Assembly (NCBI GenBank): GCA_002501855.1
Contig: DAOM01000103.1
Coordinates: forward strand, 1-8,151
Reading direction: 5' to 3'
Origin: Candidatus Nitrosopolaris nunavutensis
GTDB lineage: Archaea; Thermoproteota; Nitrososphaeria; Nitrososphaerales; Nitrososphaeraceae
DNA length: 8,151 nt
Below are positions 5,414 to 8,151 of this stretch, piece after piece. Position 1 is the first letter of the stretch, and every line of letters starts with the position of its first letter. The notes below the pieces were generated by a model, which searched no databases, was not told the DNA's origin, and saw only the letters and a list, made by a program, of their open reading frames with translations. The position numbers and the translations under genes are program-made.

Positions 5414-7094
5414 TTGATAACTCATTCGCGTAAAGAAATTACTGAGGTATTGTATGATAATGAGAATATAATTAAAAAAACGCTAGAAACTTTTTCATGG
5501 ATACAGAGAAGCCTTGAAGGCTGTGTCGATCATACAGAGGTAAGGATGCATGTTACTACCCAACCAATCTGGGAGGGTTTGAATCAACTCAAAGAAAGAG
5601 GAGTGAAATTAAGAATGGTTACAGAGATTACAAATGATAATATTTCTTATACAAAAAAAATGATGCAAATTGCCGAGGTACGTCATTTAAAGGGAGTAAG
5701 AAGCAGCTTTGGAATAGCTGATGGAATCCAATACCTTGACCATGCAATTTCAGATAACAACCAGTTGTCACATGCAATCATAAGCTATGTTAAAGCAATC
5801 GTCGAAGCAAAAGAATACCTATTTGAAACTCTCTGGAATTTAGCTATTCCTGCGGAGCAAGCAACTATGGAAATTGAAGAAGGGATCGAACCATCCAAGA
5901 CTGAGATCATTCAAGATACTAAATTATCAATAGCTCGCTCTATAGATATCATAAAATCAGCAAAAGAAGAAGTATTAGTGAGGCCACTTCTAAGACGTTT
6001 GCTATAGGTCTGAACGAGGCCCTAGCCGAGCTTTTTACAGATGCAACTCGTAATGGTGCAAAAGTAAGGCTACTGATTCCATATGGAGAGAGTATAGATG
6101 ATACAACAAACAATCTAAAAACGGCTGTCCCGCAAGTGGACATAAGGATCGCAGATAAAAGTTTAGAGACAAAAATCACAATTCTGATAGTGGATAGGGG
6201 AGAAGTAATGACGTGGGAACTGAGGGATGACAATCTCGAAGATCCATATCAAGCAGGTGCGAAGCAACATACTCAAATAATAAATCCATTGCCACCCCGT
6301 ATGCTATTATTTTTGAAACCTTTTGGAAACAAACAGAATTGTATGCACAATCACAAACTTACATTAAAATGCAAAACGAGTTTATCAATATTGCAGCTCA
6401 TGAACTACGCACTCCGGACCAACCAATCATTGGTCTTTCACAAATCCTTCTTTCTAAAAGAGGAAAGATAGAAGATCATATTGAATTGATACAGACAATT
6501 AGTAGAAACGCAAAAAGGTTACAGCGTCTTACAGAAGATACGTTACTAAGATTGAAAGCCACTCGCTGCACCTAAATAACGAGACCTTTGAACTAAGTGA
6601 TCTAATATCAAATACTGTCAGAGATTTTGGCATTCAAATTAATGGCGAACATAATAAAAGACTGAAAATAACTTATGAGGATGAAGCAGGAAGAGAAGAC
6701 CAAAAGCAAAGTAGTTTTATTGTAAAGGCAGATAAAGCGCGGATATCGCAAGTTATCGTTCATCTTTTAGACAACGCTATTAAGTTTACCGGAGAAGGTT
6801 CCATCACCATCAATTTAAAAAAAGGAAGAAAGTAGTAGTACCAACACTAAACATAATCAAACAATTGGCGTTGTCAGCGTAAAGGATAGTGGTTCGGGAA
6901 TAGATTCCGATATAATGTCAAGGTTGTTTGCGAAATTTACGTCGAAATCATTTCAAGGCACGGGTCTGGGTTTGTTCATATCTAAGAAGATCATTGAAGC
7001 TCATGGTGGTAAAATTTGGGCTGAGAACAACACAAATCAAAAAGGAGCAACATTTTATTTTAGCTTACCAAAATTTAGTAACATCAGAAAATAA
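5414..7094 (+). pseudogene. Sensor histidine kinase pseudogene (four frameshifts)
   Basis: Five pieces in alternating frames rebuild one soluble kinase of about 560 residues. Piece 1 (5414-5980, TTG start, TAA directly upstream) and piece 2 (5983-6258) form an N-terminal sensor region with IPAEQ..EIEEGIEP. Piece 3 (6261-6539) holds the dimerisation and phosphotransfer helix, NIAAHELRTP, with the phospho-acceptor His codon at 6399-6401. Piece 4 (6542-about 6823) has VTKIESHSLHL and the N box (HLLDNAIKFT, about 6766-6791). Piece 5 (about 6825-7094) has the G1 box KDSGSGI (about 6881), F box LFAKFTSK and G2 box GTGLGLF (about 6958). Breaks lie near 5981, 6259-6263, 6540 and 6818-6827; the first three shift by -1 and the last by +1. 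The first and third also appear to lose whole codons. The H box has Asp where Ile/Leu is usual (RTPDQP). No membrane span is seen. As it stands it cannot make a complete kinase. Confidence 0.92.
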
Positions 7095-7511
7095 TAGTAC
7101 TAACAATGAGATGTTGGAGTTCTATAACGGCTAAGATAATAATTTAGCGACTATGCCAACGACCTTTTGGCAAGGATAGCTCCATCTATACCGAGCGTCG
7201 TAAAAAGGACTTTGGCCGATGGTGATCATTACGTATGGCTGCCATAATTCTAAATCTAGATACCATAATCGTTCTACAAAAGCTACATTGATAATATCTC
7301 TGTTCTCTGCATCATTTTATGATTAGTTTTTCATCTGAGATTGTAGTACATTAATATAACTACTGTAAAAATGGTTTCAATTTACACATTCTCCTATGTC
7401 TTGAGATTTATTTTATATTGGGCTCTGTGAGGCTTGTTGTGAGATCATGATAAAACACTCTGTAGAATGTGACGAATATAATTATATGTCACACCGTATT
7501 TTGCTTGTCTA
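7095..7511. other. 417-base gap with one short open fragment
   Basis: No convincing gene is present. A plus-strand stretch at 7143-7247 is open for 34 codons without a start. It reads FSDYANDLLARIAPSIPSVV and on to HYVWLP before TAA. Its G+C and residue mix are more coding-like than the A+T-rich remainder (7250-7511), so it may be a decayed gene end. The remainder shows only the promoter of the next gene. Confidence 0.3.
7476..7488 (+). promoter_or_regulatory. TATA box of the helix-hairpin-helix gene
   Basis: ATATAATTATATG is a clear TATA-type element centred about 30 bases before the ATG at 7512. There is no Shine-Dalgarno sequence between it and the ATG, which fits a leaderless or very short-leader transcript. 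Confidence 0.5.
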
Positions 7512-7793
7512 ATGAAACCCGGGGTAGATATTCAATTATTGCAGAGTGTAAGACACAAACTGATAGCCAAAAATATCACTTTACAGAGTATAAAACAACG
7601 ACAGACTACAACTGCGCTTATAAATCAATTAGACATACCTGAAGGATTAAAAGAACTGATAATCAGTCATGGTTTTACATTAGATTTACTTCTAGGTTTA
7701 CAGCCAACTGATTTGGCGCAAACCTTTGGAATTGATAATGATGTGGCTAAGATGATAATTAATGCAGCAAGAAGAAATGTGAAATATGGTTAA
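7512..7793 (+). CDS. Small helix-hairpin-helix domain protein (93 aa)
   Basis: The frame runs from ATG 7512 to TAA 7791-7793. The N-terminal half (MKPGVDIQLLQSVRHKLIAK, then NITLQSIKQRQ) is basic and helical. The C-terminal half, DIPEGLKELIISHGFTLDLL (about 42-61) followed by LGLQPTDLAQTFGIDNDVAK (61-80) and MIINAARR, resembles the helix-hairpin-helix fold seen at the N-terminus of RadA/Rad51 and in other DNA-repair proteins: a helix, a turn, 'DLA..FGI' and a final 'A..II.AARR' helix. That fold usually binds DNA non-specifically or mediates protein contacts. Here it forms nearly the entire protein, with no ATPase or nuclease attached. The assignment rests on pattern only. A good TATA box lies upstream and a 33-residue frame overlaps the stop codon. 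Confidence 0.65.
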   Translation: MKPGVDIQLLQSVRHKLIAKNITLQSIKQRQTTTALINQLDIPEGLKELIISHGFTLDLLLGLQPTDLAQTFGIDNDVAKMIINAARRNVKYG

Positions 7794-7887
7794 CAGTGCA
7801 TATGAAGAGGACAAGGATAAAGTTTCAGCTGAAACGATCAGCGTAGCCCAAATAAATGAGAAGAGAATGAAGGTTTGTTTCTTGTGA
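7786..7887 (+). CDS. Possible overlapping mini-ORF (33 aa)
   Basis: An ATG at 7786-7788 overlaps the end of the helix-hairpin-helix gene by eight bases (ATGGTTAA) and reads MVNSAYEEDKDKVSAETISV, then AQINEKRMKVCFL, to TGA 7885-7887. The residue mix (Glu, Lys, Asp, Ser) looks coding. The overlap would allow translational coupling. Alternatively, this is the former C-terminal extension of the upstream protein after a frameshift near 7785. There is no recognised domain. Confidence 0.3.
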   Translation: MVNSAYEEDKDKVSAETISVAQINEKRMKVCFL

Positions 7888-7912
7888 ATATTGTCATTGC
7901 TGGAAAAGAAAA

Positions 7913-8151
7913 CTACTTTAGTTTCTTTTCTTCTGATTTTCTTTTCTTATAATACAATACTAATGATTGTGGATTGGAGATATATTCTTCCGTGATTATC
8001 TGTAAAGTGCGTAACACAACTGCTTCTATACTTGGTTTTTCCAGGCAATCTTCCTCATAAAGCCTTTTTGCTATGGATAAAGTTGAGTCATATTGTGTTT
8101 GTGATAAATCAAGCTTTAATATGGGTATTATAAAATACCTATAGATGAATT
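7913..8151 (-). CDS. Hypothetical protein, C-terminal part (runs off the right edge)
   Basis: A minus-strand frame enters at the right edge (first full codon 8147-8149) and ends at TAG 7913-7915, giving 78 visible residues. It reads FIYRYFIIPILKLDLSQTQY, then SIAKRLYEEDCLEKPSIEAV, VLRTLQIITEEYI and a basic tail LYYKKRKSEEKKLK. The visible part is mainly helical and soluble, apart from a hydrophobic patch at the start (YFIIPIL). No internal start fits, so the gene begins beyond the window. No family is recognised. It converges on the helix-hairpin-helix gene, 25 bases from the end of the possible 33-residue frame. Confidence 0.55.
   Translation of the reverse strand, partial: FIYRYFIIPILKLDLSQTQYDSTLSIAKRLYEEDCLEKPSIEAVVLRTLQIITEEYISNPQSLVLYYKKRKSEEKKLK
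7916..7950 (+). terminator. T-rich tract, possible terminator for the 7512 gene
   Basis: The plus strand here is dominated by T runs (TTTCTTTTCTTCTGATTTTC and following TTTTCTT). Archaeal polymerase can terminate on T-rich tracts without a hairpin. The same bases encode the Lys-rich tail of the minus-strand gene, so the T-richness may simply reflect AAA/AAG codons. Confidence 0.25.

Noticed and set aside
5949..6233. 94-residue minus-strand frame rich in Ser and Leu
   Set aside because: It lies antisense to recognisable kinase sensor sequence and has the composition expected of a shadow frame.
6136..6471. 111-residue plus-strand frame
   Set aside because: Only the part up to about 6258 is kinase sequence; the rest (from QHTQII on) is an out-of-frame reading after the second frameshift, where the true frame reads ATYSNNKSIATPYAIIFETF.
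6928..7134. Plus-strand 68-residue frame beginning MRNLRRNHFK
   Set aside because: It is out of frame with the kinase ATPase domain; the correct frame there reads KDSGSGI to GTGLGLF and ends at 7094.

Overview
The window most likely comes from an ammonia-oxidising archaeon of the Nitrososphaerales, and the low G+C points towards a Nitrosocosmicus-like genome. This is inferred from recognised families, not from a marker gene. The signs are: a sensor histidine kinase whose H-box region (ALFIN-like INIAAHELRTP, then AKRLQRLTED) is of the type greatly expanded in these archaea; a many-pass membrane protein ending in ISIAQDAKLRQSIRDIA; a secreted glycine-rich beta-roll protein with the C-terminal GDTKAGNC signature; and TATA boxes about 28-30 bases before start codons, with almost no Shine-Dalgarno sequences. 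No ribosomal, tRNA, replication or core metabolic gene is present, so this is an accessory region.

Left part (1-1200, minus strand): gene debris. There is a small open-frame remnant with a tandem duplication (14-151). Next comes an unrecognised reading frame (213-506, open back to 638). This abuts a family 2 glycosyltransferase fragment (610-1185) that has lost both its first beta strand and its C-terminal half.

Middle (1200-4850): a plus-strand helical hypothetical protein (1214-1678) converges on, and overlaps by 24 bases, a ten-pass membrane protein with a coiled-coil tail (1655-3016, minus). That membrane protein appears to have lost its original start (ATG at 3086-3088) to an in-frame TAG. 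Further minus-strand genes are a 58-residue single-span membrane microprotein (3170-3346), a 77-residue charged protein (3626-3859) and a secreted RTX-like beta-roll protein (4092-4847).

Right part (4850-8151): a 566-base gap holds a locally G+C-rich patch with competing short frames. A histidine kinase pseudogene (5414-7094) follows. It keeps every kinase motif but is split by at least four frameshifts. After a 417-base gap come a small helix-hairpin-helix protein (7512-7793), a possible overlapping 33-residue frame, and the C-terminal end of a minus-strand hypothetical gene that leaves the window on the right.

I see no operon-like functional system. The striking feature is the density of broken genes: a glycosyltransferase truncated at both ends, a kinase with four frameshifts, one in-frame stop and one probable start-region frameshift, beside several apparently intact genes. 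This suggests an eroding genomic zone, or an assembly with indel errors; I favour real decay for the kinase and glycosyltransferase. No IS element, CRISPR array, tRNA or rRNA was recognised.
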